From assembly GCF_004798865.1 (NCBI RefSeq), contig NW_025336259.1, positions 2,152,408-2,216,407 on the forward strand: a stretch of DNA of 64,000 bases, given 5' to 3'. Origin of the DNA: Varanus komodoensis. Taxonomy: Eukaryota > Chordata > Lepidosauria > Squamata > Varanidae. The notes beneath the pieces are model-generated. The model was not told the origin of the DNA. It did not search any database and saw nothing but the letters and a program-made list of their open reading frames with translations. Each line of letters opens with the position of its first letter. Positions within the stretch are counted from its first letter, which is position 1. Positions 33,120 through 45,304 of the stretch are shown piece by piece. Position numbers and translations under genes: made by a program.

Positions 33120-33325
33120 GCAGTGGGCCAGCGTGGTTAAGAATGTGGCCAGGGGGTCGGGCGATCCCGGTTCTAGTCCCCACTTGGCCATGGGGCCAGC
33201 TGGATCACAGACTCTCAGCTCAACCGACCTCACAAGGTTGTTGTTGGGAGCATAAAACTGAGAAGAGAAGAATTGCGTTTTCTGCCTTGAGTTCCTTGCC
33301 ATGAAAAAGGTGGGTTGTAAATATA
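33120..33325 (+). mobile_element. MIR-like CORE-SINE
   Basis: The head is 'ccagcgtggttaagaatgtg', the B box is 'cggttctagtccccacttgg', and the CORE is 'cgacctcacaaggttgttgt'. The tail 'ccttgagttccttgcc' precedes 'aaatataaatat'. Confidence 0.8.
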
Positions 33326-33587
33326 AATATATAGCTAGCTGAATAACTGAGTGAAGCATCCCGTATAAGTCAATCTACCTTTGAAGTACAGAACTGCTCA
33401 CAAGTGACAAGAGGTAGGATTGTGAGTCACCTGAGAGGGTGGCTGAAGCTGGAGGCAGAATTCTTGGCTGGCCAAGAATCACTCCAGACCTTGGCTTGAT
33501 CCAGGACAACATTTCCAATGTCCTGTGATGTACCCCGGGCAGCGAGTAGTTCATGTCACCTGGTATTTGTTGATCTTCAAGAAGTTA

Positions 33588-33690
33588 CGCCAACTTTCCC
33601 CAACCTGTGGCTCTCCAGATGTGCTGGACCACAACTCCAGGATTCCCTCAGCCAGCTTAACCAACACATCTGGTGAACACCAGGCTGGAG
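33588..33690. repeat. Palindromic MITE-like element
   Basis: 'ccaacctgtggctctccaga' with 'tggaccacaactccaggatt' opens the element, and 'cacatctggtgaacaccagg' closes it. It is of the same family as 2105 and 2808. Confidence 0.5.
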
Positions 33691-36184
33691 AAGACTGCAT
33701 TACACCATCCAAGAAGTGTCAGCACAGAGATTTGGTTCATCATCCGACGCTCAAAACCACAAGTGAGATCTGATTGTCCATGATCAAACTTTCCGCGGGT
33801 CAGTCCGGTGCACAGGCCAAAACAAACATGGAAAGAATGCCCACTTCGTGCCTTGACTTTCAGATCCTCTCAACAAAAAACGAAAATGTTGGCATCCTTA
33901 TGTTTAAGTAAGAGAAAAAGCCCTTGAAAAAAAGCTGCCATAATTCAAGTATTTGTAGCATGTACGGAAACCTTCTTTTTGGAGTTTCAAATATTTTGCA
34001 CAGTGGCTTGTTGAGGAACGTCATCAAAATGGTTCTCATTAAAAACAAATATTTAAAATAAAAAAAAGAGGGCACGCACCTGAGTTTGCCCTGTTGCCAT
34101 GCCTGCATGCAGTCCACAGGTGAGCACAGCTCCCTGCAAGGGGGGGGGGGGCTTAGAGGAGGAGCATCTTGCGCCCACTGCAGGCAGAGCACACAATCTG
34201 AAGCCAAGTGCTGCGTTCAGTGGCTGCCCCTGGAAGTTGACCTGATACCTGGCAAGAGACCTAGCAGAGGCCTCTGGGCCAGGCGGCCCAGCGGGCTGCC
34301 TCAGGCTGAGTTCGCATGACACACTTCAGCAATGATCCCCGGCAGCCTGGTTGTCGGGAGAGGTACCCTGGCGAGTCCAGCAGGTGACTGAGCGTCTTCA
34401 GCAGACTTCCGTCCCGCCTGCTCCTTCCGTGTCACTCGCCCAGGAGATCCTGCCAGGAGGAGAGAGGCTCCTCTTTCTGCAGGCCCGGGGTGCAAGCTGA
34501 GTCGGGCTCTCCATGGCAGCGAGAGTCTCTGTGGTGCGAACAGGGGTGCTGAGCTCCAGCCGGGACCATGCGGAGGGGGTTACCCCAATTAAGACGCAAG
34601 CCCTGATGGCACAAGGGGGAGATGAAAATGTTTTCTCCGCCTGGTCACATGAAAACTGTCCTCTTTGCCAGCTCCTGCAGTGCCAAGGGATGGACGGGCC
34701 CCCTGATCAGCTCTGCACTGCTGCCCCATCCTCAGAACAGCACCACAGGATGGGGCCCTGCGGCTTGCCCACTGTGGGGCAGCGCCGTGGGGTGGATCGC
34801 CGGCTCCCACTTCCTGCGGGAGAGGCCTGCTGCTGAATGAAGTGGCTGTGCAAACCAGACCCCCCTCCCCTGATCTCCTGCTGGAGAGGAGGTCTTTGGA
34901 ACACAGGGTGGTGCCAAACACATCGAGTGTCAGTGGGCTACTCTCGAGCAAGGGAGCCCTCGGCGCCCGGGGGACATTCAGTCCTCTGCCAAGGAAGAGC
35001 AGGTCTCGGCCATCCTCACCGAAGGCTCAGGCGGCCCACTTGCCAGCAATGCTGGCCTCTCCATGCCCCCAGGGGTGGCGGACAGCTCCTGATGGCAGCC
35101 CCAGGTGCTGCCTGGGCACTTTGACGGCTGCTGTTGGCAGTGCCCGCTTGCCTGCCACTTGTCCAGAGTGGCAAGGGTGTTGTTGCTGCTGCTGCTGCTG
35201 TTACTTTCTTCGTGTGATTTCCCCAAGTTAGGTTGTTTGGGTTCAGGATTCTCAACGCAGGTGATTTGGGAAAAAGCCACCTAACCTGGGAACCTGAGGC
35301 TTGTTCCCATGACATGACAGCACAACCGCAATAACAGACTGGTGGGTTGTTGTATCACCCAAACCAGGCCTCTTTCCAAAGCAGTGTCAGAGACTCATGT
35401 GGAAATCGGAGGCATGAAGCAAAAGGAGGAGGGAAACGATTTTGGTGAGGAGAGATGGGGGCACCTTTTTAAATCTTAGGAAATCCCTCCGTTTGAAGGC
35501 ACTACTGTTAAAGTTCAGTTTATCAGGGACTGTTCTTTTAAATCCATGATGAGAAACATGTAGGTCAGGGTGATGCAAAATTTGTTCTGCCTGTGCTTCA
35601 CAGACTTTCACAGACCTTCCATTCCATCATCTCCTCCACTCACAGAATCAGACATTGCACAAATAGGCTTGTACAAATTTGTACAAATTCTCCCTTGCAC
35701 GTGTTCACTCTCTTGGAATCGTAGACAAGCCCTGCAGAAGGTGTTTTCACATTTAACAGGGATAATACACATTTGGGGTTTCAAGCCAAACCAAAATATT
35801 TTTCCTGTAATTAAAAACAGTGTACGGTTCCACTGAATCCACATGACTTGGGAAAAGCTGACCTACTGCAGAATCAGAGGGAGAGATTCTTAGAAGAACA
35901 ACTTCCTCTGAGCTGGTTGCTAATTCCCTTGATGTCTGTACACAGAATCCTCCTCTGTAACTCAAAGGAACACTCCAAGGCTTCAGGTAGGCGATAGGTC
36001 CCACCTTTCATGGAAATGCCAGGGATCAAATCAGGGAACATCCATGTACAAAGCACAAGCTCTTCCACTGAGACCTCCGGCCCATGTTGTCCATGGGGAG
36101 GTAGGTTAGGAGAGGAACTCAACAACTTTGGGAAGGCTGGAAGAGCAGTGCCTGGCAACGGTGACCCACGCTGGTTTGGCCTCC
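33691..36184. other. Intergenic DNA between LRRC32 and GC-D
   Basis: No gene is recognised. Bases 34080-35200 are GC-rich with overlapping frames on both strands. A short (GCT)n run lies at 35178-35202. Bases 35875-36095 carry an old minus-strand tRNA-derived SINE ('ttgatccctggcatttcc'). Confidence 0.4.
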
Positions 36185-36745
36185 CACACGTGCTATGTGG
36201 GGCGGCCCTTGAAGACGGTCCGGATACTTCAATCGGCCCAGAATAGAGCGGCCAGGTTATGAACAGGGACAGGCAGGTACTCGCATATCACCCCGGTCCT
36301 ATACCGTCTGTCCAGGCCCAATTTAAGGTGCTGGTAATGACCTATAAAGTCCTAAAGGGCTTGGGTCCTGGATACCTGAAGGAGCATCTTCTTCCCTATG
36401 TGCCAGCCTGACCCTTGAGCTCGGAGGCAGAGCCCTTCTCTGGGAGTCCTCTTTGGAGGAAAACAGGAGGGTAGCTTTGCGGAGAAGGGCCTTTTTGGCA
36501 CTGGCACCCCAGCCTTGGAACACGCTCCCCATGGAGGTTCGCCTGGCGCCGTTGCTTTACTCTTTTCGGCATCAGGCAAAACCCTTATTTTCCCAACATT
36601 TTAACATTTCACTGGTTTTATATTTGTTTTTATCATTAATGGTTGGACACAGTGTGTTGTTTCCTGGTATGTTGCTGTTTTTTGTCTTTTTTTTGGTAAG
36701 CCATCCAGAGACTCTGGTATTGGATGGCATACAGAAACTGAAGGA
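36185..36745 (+). mobile_element. L2 LINE 3' end
   Basis: The 3' ORF2 frame shows VMTYKVLKGLGPGYLKEHLL, then NRRVALRRRAFLALAPQPWN, then FRHQAKPLFSQHFN. It ends in 'ggtaagccatccagagactc' and a tail that has expanded into the next microsatellite. The copy is broken. Confidence 0.8.
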
Positions 36746-36786
36746 AGGAAGGAAGGAAGGAAGGAAGGAAGGAAGGAAGGAAGGGA

Positions 36787-36837
<51 letters not shown>

Positions 36838-36862
36838 GCAGGCAGGCAGGCAGGCAGGCAGG
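36740..36862 (+). repeat. Compound microsatellite (GGAA)n-(GAAA)n-(GGCA)n
   Basis: Three pure tetranucleotide runs follow one another without spacers: GGAA, then GAAA, then GGCA. It grew from the L2 tail. The strand is purine-rich throughout. Confidence 0.97.
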
Positions 36863-36944
36863 CTACAGAAAAGGCCTCTTATGATACCATGCAAATTCTT
36901 CCACTGACACAAGCTGAAGTGTCTCGAGGAGAATACACACTGCC

Positions 36945-37085
36945 GGTTTGGGATGAAGGGAATTGTAGTCCAAGAGATCTGGAGGCAACTTCAGATATTT
37001 GGGCCTACAGGTCCCATGAGCTTCAGCCAGCAAGGTCTGTGGTCAGGGATGGCAAGAGCCGTAGGCCAAAGCTCCTGGAGAAGCT
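36945..37085. repeat. Palindromic MITE-like element, diverged
   Basis: 'ggaattgtagtccaagagat' and 'ctggaggc' on the left are answered by 'gtaggccaaagctcctggag' on the right, with 'cccatgagcttcagcc' in the middle. Confidence 0.4.
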
Positions 37086-37329
37086 GGCCCACTCCTCATT
37101 CAGGATCGTGTTAGGCGCTGATGATGCAGCTCCGAGGGCTTCCTTGCCCGCGTCCAACTGCACCCCGGCGGGACAAGGACAGGGAGAGGCGGGACATGAG
37201 GGTGCCAGATAGTGAATTGGTAAGTTTGACAAAGCGCTGCAAGGAAACGGACGAGCAGCTGCCATATTCTGGAGCAGAGCGTGTTTAATGAGTGTGCGGC
37301 CTTGGAGAGGACAGCTCAGTGAATACATC

Positions 37330-38462
37330 AACCCAGGGGGAAGCTGCTGTGGAAAAGGTCAACTCCATGTTAGGCATAATTAGGAAAGGCACTGAAGATA
37401 AAACTGCTCATAACACACTGTCTTTATACGAGGCCCAACAGAACTGCTATTAGGTGGATCCACCACTGGCTACAGAATTGGTTTCAAAGAGCGTTCCTCA
37501 GCGGCATCTTCTCAAGATGGAGAGAGGTAACCAATGGGGGGCTACCAGGCTCAGTCCTGGGCCCAGTGCTCTTCAACATCTTTATTCATGATCTAGATGA
37601 GGAAGTCCAGGGAACAATAATTAAATCTGCATACCACACAAAACTGGACGGAATTGCTACCACCATGGAAGACAACAAGAAGATCCAAGGAGAATTAGAT
37701 CTTCTAGAAAGCTGGGCAGAAAACGACAGAATGAAATTCAATAGGACAAATGCCAAGTTCTTCACCTGGGGGAGGGGGGGTGGATGCACCAATACAAGAT
37801 GGGGAATACTTGACTCAACAACACGGAAAAAGAAAAGGATCTTGGAGTTGTTGTGGACAACAAACTAAGCATGGTCTGGCAACACAATGCAACTGCGAAA
37901 AGGGCAAACGGCATTTTGGCATGCAGAAATAGAACATCACTTCCAAGGCAAGAGAGTTACTAGTTTCCCTTTATTCAGCACTTGTCAGCATCCAGGTTTT
38001 AAACAGATGCAGACAAATGAGAAAGGGTTCAGAGGAGGGCAACAAGAAAGATCCAGGGTCTGGAAACTAAGCCCTCTGTTGAGAGGCCGAGAGAACTGGG
38101 CATGGCCAGCCTCAGGAAGAGAAGGCTGCAAGGAGACATGAGATTCCTCTAGAAGTACCTCAAAGGCTGTCACAAAAAGGAAGCAAAAGATCTCTTCTCG
38201 CTGATGCCAGACTGCAGGACAATGAACTTAAAGTGCAGCACACCAGATTCCGGCTAGACACCAGAAAAAACTTCCCGGCTGTAGAGCAACATGACAGCGG
38301 GAAAAATTTCCAAGAGAGGTCGTTGGCTCTCTCACATCAAAGACATTCAAGGCGGAAGAGGACAGTCATCTGGGTTGGATGGTGTGACTTGGCATCCTGC
38401 ATCAGCAGAGGGTTGGACCTGATGGCCTTCTTGACCCCTTCCAACCCTACTATTGTATGATT
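37330..38462 (+). mobile_element. CR1 LINE, RT thumb to 3' end
   Basis: The frames include SVLGPVLFNIFIHDLDEEVQ (the VLGP..FN RT motif) and KIQGELDLLESWAENDRMKF, then the C-terminal RRLQGDMRF block. The tail is 'ccaaccctactattgtatga'. It carries several breaks. Confidence 0.8.
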
Positions 38463-38469
38463 CTATGAA

Positions 38470-39100
38470 TCAGTCTATCTAAGTCTGTTATTGACACACA
38501 ACTTGGAAAGCCAAGTGCATTTCTGGTCAACACACTTCAAAAAAGGATATTGGGGGAAAGTGCAGAAAAGGATGGCTAAAACGATTCAGGGGTTACAGAA
38601 ACTCCCCTTCTAGGAAAGGTTACACAGGGCAGAGAGGAGAGAGCGGAGCAAAATTAGCCCTGGTGTGGAGAAAGTGGATAGAGAGAGATTCTCCCCTTGC
38701 GTCAGCCTGGAGCCCACTGGGGGCGTCCCATGAAGCTGATGGTTGGGAGATGCAGGGCACGTAAAGGTGTCCTTCTTCACGTCGCTCATAGTTAAAACAG
38801 TAGAATTCACTTCCAGAAGACACAGATGTCCAGCAGAAGACCTCCCACCGGAACATGGCAAGTCCGAGGAAGAGAAGGCAGATCATGGCGACCAGTCCTG
38901 CTGACCCCATGTTGTGTCCAGTACCAGAGGCAGTTGTGCCCAGGTACACCAGGTATGCTGGGAAACATGGGCAGGAGTGTGAGTCTCTTGCCCTGCTTGT
39001 GGATTCCTGTGGGCAGCTGGTCAGATGCTATGAGAAGAGAAGCCTGGATTAGATGGACCCTTTGGTCTGATCCAGAACATCTCCTGATGTTCTACCTTGA
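38470..39100 (+). mobile_element. CR1 LINE 3' end, second subfamily
   Basis: The C-terminal frame is worn. The 3' UTR reads 'cttgccctgcttgtggattc', 'attagatggaccctttggtc' and 'tgatccagaacatctcctga', a second CR1 tail type. It lies directly behind the first CR1. Confidence 0.7.
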
Positions 39101-40889
39101 TTTGGGAAGGAAAATGACCTCCATCCCTGGAATATAAGCCCACGGCCTCCACCGGCGTTGCTCAGCATCTTGATGTAATGCCACAAGCCTTGATTGAAGG
39201 GGGTGGGGGCGGGCGCCTTGTACATATTTGCTAGAAGGCCTGATGAGTCAGCTTTGCAAATAATGGTTTATTAGCTCCAGCTTAAGAACTGGCGACGGCT
39301 GGGATCATTCATGCCAATAAAGAGTTGAGCAAGAAAGAGATTTCCATCGTGTTGCCAGGACCATGTGAAGCAATGGGAGTGGGCAGGGCTGATCCGCTGG
39401 AAGGTGGAGCTTCGAATGAGCCTCTGTAGGACAACGCTGTGTAATCAGGTTTGGGGGCCAACAGATTGGCAAATCTCAATGTGTGATTGCCGCCCACACA
39501 ACGGAGGAGAGCAAGAGTTAACTCTTTGGATTGCAGCTGGACTGGCCAAGGGCAGTCCCTCCCTTGTGCTTTTAGCTTCAACTTCATGCACCGAATATCG
39601 AAGCAGGGGGAGCTTTGCCTGGCTTTCTGATAATGTGATAGGCAACGAATCTGGCTGCTTTTAAAGACTTTGGAACAGGGGTGGTGAACAGGGGTTTTGT
39701 TCTGCAATATCTTGGATGCCTACTTGCGGTGGGTGTATCTTTCACCTCCATCTAGAGCTTCTGGGATTTCCACTGCAAAGATTGTTCCATTCGGGGTTCA
39801 TGTGGACTTTTTGCTTTCCATACAATTGTGCGTGTGTACTTTTCTGTACATTTTTGAATGGTTCTATGTGCTGATGAACAGATAAGTTGCACATAGCAAC
39901 AGAAAGGAAGGCAAATTTATTCTTTGTAATCATTGCTATTAACATATAAGGACAAGTAATCCATCACAATGCGCAAAGCAGTGCTTAGACTCTGCCATGT
40001 GGCCGAGCTTGGGGTTAGGTTTCTCTTTCCTTTTGGGGGCAGGATCTGCCGCCAGAGGCCGGTGTCCATCTTCTGACCCTTCGTTCTGTCTGGGGCTAAC
40101 GCTCTGACTCCCGCCCTTGAGCATTTCCCAGAGCGTGTCCCTTGCTTTACCTCCGGTGTTGGTCCCTGTCTCATCCTCCCCAGTGAACTTGGTTATGGCC
40201 TGACTCCAAGCCTCCAATTCCTGGCAGACTTCGAAATGTAACACCTTCCTGTCCAAACCCTGTATAAGGCAGGCAACAAACGAGCATTCCCATCCCTCGT
40301 TCCAGATGTTTCCTGCTGCGGTGTCTGTTGGTCATTGCTATCTCAGAAGCTGTGATATCCCAAGTCCGTGTTGGCTTTCCCATTTACTTCCACGGAAGAA
40401 GGTTTTTACCCCGTGTGTCTGTGCACATGTGGAAGAAGGCTGATATCCCCTATTTGCTAGGAATCTCCTGGGCCCAATGCACCAGCTTTCCACATCTTGG
40501 TCTTCCCCTATAGTCCCATCATCCCCAACCACCCTGGACATGATGACGCTCATTTTCCAACCCGGTTCAGGAAGCTTAGGAGATTGTGGGAGGCTGGAAA
40601 GCAGTGCGTGGATTTAGCTTTGGCCACAGCATGGTTCTTTTGGACTTGGGGCGTCCCAGAACAAGGTCAGCTTTCCCTGCCTGCCTGCCTGCCTGCCGGC
40701 CCTGGGAGCAGCACAGGTGAGTCCCACGAGTGCCAGCCGGGGTGGGGCAGTGCTCTTTATCTTGAAAGTAGCCCATCCCACGGCCAAAGGGGATTAATTG
40801 CAGCCCTGTTAAATGGCCATCGCATGGATCCTGCTCTTATCTAGGGCAGGCGGCAAAGGTAGGCCAGGGAGAGCTGGTGTGGTCTAACA
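39101..40889. other. Intergenic DNA with one unexplained minus-strand frame
   Basis: The minus frame at 39939-40256 (105 residues, starting MDRKVLHFEVCQELEAWSQA) has a natural-looking, charged composition. I cannot match it to a family. It could be a retroelement scrap, an exon or chance. Otherwise nothing is recognised. A (CTGC)n-like run lies at 40677-40697. Confidence 0.3.
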
Positions 40890-41365
40890 GCTTCACCGGC
40901 TCCCCATCGAAGTCCGGGCTCAATTCAAGGTGCTGGTTATCACCTACAAAGCCCTTAACGACTTGGGACCTGGATACCTAAAGGAGCGTTTACATCCATA
41001 CGTGCCCTCCCGCCCCTTGAGGTCGGTGGCAGAGGCCCTTCTCCGGGAGCCCTCCGTGAAGGAAATTAGGAGGGTAAGTACTCGGAGGAGGGCCTTCTCT
41101 GCAGTGGTGCCCCATCTGTGGAATGCGCTCCCCAGAGAGGTCCGCCTGGCGCCGTCGTTATTTGTTTTTCGGCACCAGGCCAAGACCTTTTTATTCAAGC
41201 AATATTTTAATAATTGTTAATGTTATTTATTGGTTTTAATTTTTATAGCCAGGGTGAATCCAGATTTTATATTTTATATGTAAGATGGTTTATTTATTAT
41301 GTTGGAAGCCATCCCGAGGCTTATGCGACTGGGACGGCATATAAACATTCCAAATAAATAAATAA
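40890..41365 (+). mobile_element. L2 LINE 3' end
   Basis: The frame shows VITYKALNDLGPGYLKERLH, VPSRPLRSVAEALLREPSVK, RRRAFSAVVPHLWNALPREV and RHQAKTFLFKQYF, then the L2 UTR and 'aaataaataaataag'. It is uninterrupted across about 95 codons, so fairly young, but only the tail is present. Confidence 0.9.
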
Positions 41366-41562
41366 GTGCTTAAGAGTGCAGGACTGGGACTCAGGTGACC
41401 CAGGTTCGAGTCCCTGCTCAGCCATGGAGCTCACTGGGTGACTTTGGGCCAGTCACTGACTGTCACCCCAGGTCCTTGTTCTGAGAATAAGATGGAGAGG
41501 ATAAGAAGAATCATGTGAGCCGCTTTGAGAAAGAGTTAATCAATCAATCAATCAATCAATTA
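41366..41562 (+). mobile_element. MIR-like CORE-SINE inserted at an L2 tail
   Basis: 'gcttaagagtgcaggactgg', the B box 'aggttcgagtccctgctcag' and the CORE 'gggtgactttgggccagtca' are clear. The 3' end is an (AATC)n run at 41543-41562. Confidence 0.85.
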
Positions 41563-42109
41563 GATGATTGGGCACTTGCCAGGGACTGAAGGTACCCAGT
41601 AGTAAGAACCCCTTGAATCTGCTGCTTCTCTTGGTCATTGCAATCTGTTTCTTCACCCGCCTCCCACTGAGACCCAGACAATGTAGGTGCTGAAGCAAAG
41701 GGGCAACAGAGGCCCCGGCCGGCTCGCACCCAGGACCTCGGCCCGTCCATCAAGCACGTGGCAGAGGAGAAGTTGGTGCTGACTGTGAGCAATGATGCGA
41801 CATTCAAAATGAAAGCACGCCCCTTATCCAATTGATGCCGCAGTCATTCCTGGAAATGTGTGTCCAGCTGTTGTCACTGCAATGTTGCCATGACATTGTA
41901 CGGCAGGAAAATGCACAGACGAGGACGAGAAAGCGGTCGAGGAGCGGCGGCGGCAAGAGCAGTTACAGCACCTGGGACGCTCAGCTCGGAAAAACAGCAA
42001 GAAGGGGAGCCCTGTGAGAGGTGTCCCAGTTCTGCCCGACGCGGTGACTGTCAGTGCCTCTCCCCGTCTGGTAAAAGTCGAACTGGTATGGCCCTGCCAG
42101 GAAGCTGAT
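41563..42109. other. Intergenic stretch
   Basis: A plus frame at about 41900-42020 contains EKAVEERRRQEQLQHL, which looks like a charged helical coding piece, but I see no splice or family context. No assignment is made. Confidence 0.3.
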
Positions 42110-42520
42110 TCAAGTCGAACGGAATGGAACCTAAAGCAGTGCTTGTGTCCACATCTGCCCTCCCGCCCCCTGAGATCCGCGGCAGAGGCCCTTCTCCGGG
42201 AGCCCTCCGTGAAGGATATTAGGAGGGTGAGCACCCGGAGCAGGGCCTTCTCTGCAGTGGCGCCTCACTTGTGGAATGCGCTCCCCAGAGAGGACCTCCT
42301 GGCGCCGTTGTTATTTGCTTTTCGGCGCCAGGCCAAGACCTTTTTATTCAAACATTATTTTAATTGTTAATGTTATTTATTGATCTTAAATTGCCTGGAT
42401 GTCTCCACTATTTTATGTATTTATATATTGGTGTTATTTATGATTAGAAGCCGCCCCGAGGCTCCTGAGAAGGGGGTGGCATATAAGTCGTTTAAATAAA
42501 TAAATAAATAAATAAAATAA
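42110..42520 (+). mobile_element. L2 LINE 3' end
   Basis: LPSRPLRSAAEALLREPSVK and FSAVAPHLWNALPREDLLAP are followed by the L2 UTR ('gaagccgccccgaggctcct') and (AAAT)n. It is the same subfamily as 40890-41365. Confidence 0.88.
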
Positions 42521-42529
42521 GGAAGTCAT

Positions 42530-42720
42530 TCTTCTCCTAGCAGACATTAAAATTTGGAATTCCCTTCCACACGTTCTGGAGATGGTCTCCTATTTGGATG
42601 GTTTTCAGAGAAGGTTGGGAGGAGAAGACCAAGCATGGCTGCCAGTCCTGACGGCCACGTGCTCCGTCCAGTATCAGAGGCCGGCCGGTTGGCCCAGAAA
42701 GGTAAGTCACCATGGGCCCA
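42530..42720 (+). mobile_element. CR1-type LINE 3' fragment
   Basis: 'attaaaatttggaattccct', then 'gatggttttcagagaaggtt' and 'gtccagtatcagaggccggc' follow a CR1-like C-terminus and tail. It begins right behind the L2 poly(AAAT). Confidence 0.5.
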
Positions 42721-43264
42721 TCCCCTGATCCAGCAGGGCCCCTCGGAGGCTCATTTGCAAGAGGATGCAATGTGACAGCAGCCGGTGACCAAGGGGAGAG
42801 AAGGAGGTCTCCTCGAAGGCAGGGACCATTGAGGGCGTCCTGCAAAACCTGGCGGTTTATTTATTTATTTAATGAAAACATGTTTATGCCCCACTCTGAA
42901 CCACTGGTGGGTGAATTTCCCCCTCCCCCCTTTATCTCTTCTGAGCTGAGGCTTGCGGTGTGTATCAAAAACCCAGTAATACGGAAGGGTTGCATCCAGG
43001 GATGCCCTCAACACAGATTTTTAGGCGGAAATGCTCGATTGTAAGCACTCTGAAGAATGGGCTAGATCCAGCAGCCGTGGCGTGCACGGGAAGTTTCTCT
43101 TCTCCAGCCTGCCCCACGCCGCTCTGGAGCTGCCCCTCGCCGCTGGGAAGCGGGCAGCGGCAAACTGAGAGCCCCACGGTGGAGGGACAAGCGCTTGTGC
43201 TGACAAACGGAAGGATACTGTCAGATATGACCCACCAAATAGAAACAGAACCTCCTTCCATGTA

Positions 43265-43408
43265 GCCTGAAGTGCCTGATCCTGCCTGATCTTGGAAGCT
43301 AAGCAGGGTCAGGCCTGGGCAGAAATGGGATGGGTGACTTGAGTGTATGATTCTATGATTATTGCTGTCAACTGCCTAGAGAGCTTTGGCTATGGGCAGT
43401 ATAAAAAT

Positions 43409-43440
<32 letters not shown>
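43265..43440 (+). mobile_element. 5S-rRNA-derived SINE (or 5S pseudogene) with LINE-like tail
   Basis: 'tgatcttggaagctaagcag' followed by 'ggtcaggcctggg' and then 'gatgggtgac' is the internal promoter half of 5S rRNA, with changes and a deletion that rule out a working gene. The body then changes to a LINE-like 3' end ('gagagctttggctatgggca') and an (AAT)n tail at about 43413-43440, as a retroposed chimera would. Confidence 0.7.
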
Positions 43441-45304
43441 TTCTGTCTAAACAGGCATGGAATTGTGCCCTTCATCTCTTCATACTGAGCATTCTTCCAA
43501 GAAAAAATGGAGGAGTCGAAAAGAAAGCACGGAGCAATTAAACAGTTAAAACCAGCAGCATCGGGCAAAGGAATCAGCCCAAACAGAGGGAAGATGGGCC
43601 TGTAGTAGCTTCAGCCCAGCTGGGTGGTTCTGTGTTGCCTCGAGCAAATCGACTATGTCACTTGGAAAAGAAACGGTGGCCTGGACCTCGAGGATTACCG
43701 TGTGGCAGAAAGCTGTCTCGCCTCTCCGACTTCGTATGGCATTCTCCTTCTCGGGTACCAGATGTTTTACAGCTTGGAAGGGACTTTCTCATCCCTGAGA
43801 AATGTCAAGAATCCCTAAATACGATTTTGTAAAGGCTTCAGCCGTTGTTACTCGGCATGCAGAGTTAGAGAAAGGCTGGGAGACGGGATGAGAAAATTGA
43901 TGCGGAAGGTGGGGGGGTGGCGGGAGGTGGGGGGGGGACTCTAAAAAGGAAAATGCTTGGCAGCTGTGCGGTTTCCACCCATTGGGAAATTGCAGATGTG
44001 CGCCTGGCGGTGCCTGGGAGAAGGCACATTCACCCGGGGGAATGTGGCTCCTGCCGGCACATCTTGCTGCCCCCTGGCGACAAGGGAAGTGCGAGGGAGC
44101 GTAAAGAGGAGCGTAAAGAGAGTCCATTCCTTGTACAAACACATATCCAGCTGCCCTTGTGCCTTTTCTTTCAATCCGCCAGCTTTAGGGTGGCCACATA
44201 CTGAAAAGGAAGGCAAAGGAGGACCTGGAACTGTGCATGCATGAGTAAACTTGCAAATTTTAAAATACGTAATGCAAATATAAATAGGAATGGAATCCAT
44301 GTGAAGCTGGGAAATCTGGTATGACTGAGTTCAGCAGACGTCTTCCCCACTTCTGGTCTGATGTCAGTCCCTGGAAATCCCTGACTTAGCTCACTTCTGA
44401 TCTGCTTACCATCAGCTTTCCACGGTTTTCCATCTCTAGCACAGGCTACGGTTTGTGTAGTTTTAACAACCAAGGACATTTGTGCAAATTATTATTGCAT
44501 CATATATTTATGCAAATCGCATGATATATTTATACAAATTGGTGCATAAATTAGAAATCAGAAATGGCACCATTCTGAACTGATGCCTACATAGAACTGC
44601 ATAGTCTTTGGATTTCAGTTTGCACAAATATTGTGATTGGTGCAGATTCCCCCAGTGGGTTTTTTTTCATGTGCAAAGCATGGCCCATCTTAGAAAGGGA
44701 TATTCATGAGCTGACTGGGCTCACACAACTGTGGGCCAGTACCAGAGTGGAGCTAAAGAAGCTGGATGGGGGGCATATGGTGAAAATCTGCTGGATTTCC
44801 ACCTATTTCTTGGATTCCTCCCACACCCCTGATCTGCGTCGCCATAGTGAGGAAGACCATGACCAAGTGCTTAACCCACATGCTTAACCCGCCTGGGGAA
44901 GTCCAGATGCCGGCCGCGGGCTCATGGCTTCCAGAGCCTTCCTGGCTTTCCTTTCAAATAGCTCTTTCTCTTTAAAGCTAGGCTTTTCCACCCTCTATAT
45001 TCCATAGATCACCCTCTGCAATTCTGCACGCATCACATTCTACATGATGTGAAAGCTCCTTGGGGCAGGGACCGCTTCTCTTCATTTGTTGTCATCTATA
45101 TGGGACAACTGGCAGATCCATTCCATCAAGGAGGCCCGGCCCTTGGCTTTGCAAGGGCTGAGGACGGGACGTTCTGGAGGATGCTCATTCCTAGGTTTGC
45201 CATAATTCAGAGGTGACTTCGCAGCACATAACAACAGCAAACAGTGTCTGTACCACATGAGTGATTTAGTGCATCATGCGCTGGCTTCTACGTTTGAAGG
45301 AGAC
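43441..45304. other. Intergenic stretch, unassigned
   Basis: No exon or classified repeat is recognised. G-runs lie at 43908-43937. A (TTTATGCAAAT)-like AT-rich patch with 'gtgcaaa' words lies at 44480-44560. Confidence 0.35.

Noticed and set aside
39150-39345. A third LTR, suggested by 'ccaataaagagttgagcaag'
   Set aside because: I found no TG...CA borders, no flanking duplication and no TATA box at a suitable distance.
43268-43335. A working 5S rRNA gene
   Set aside because: Only part of the 5S sequence is present, it is altered, and it passes into a LINE-like tail.
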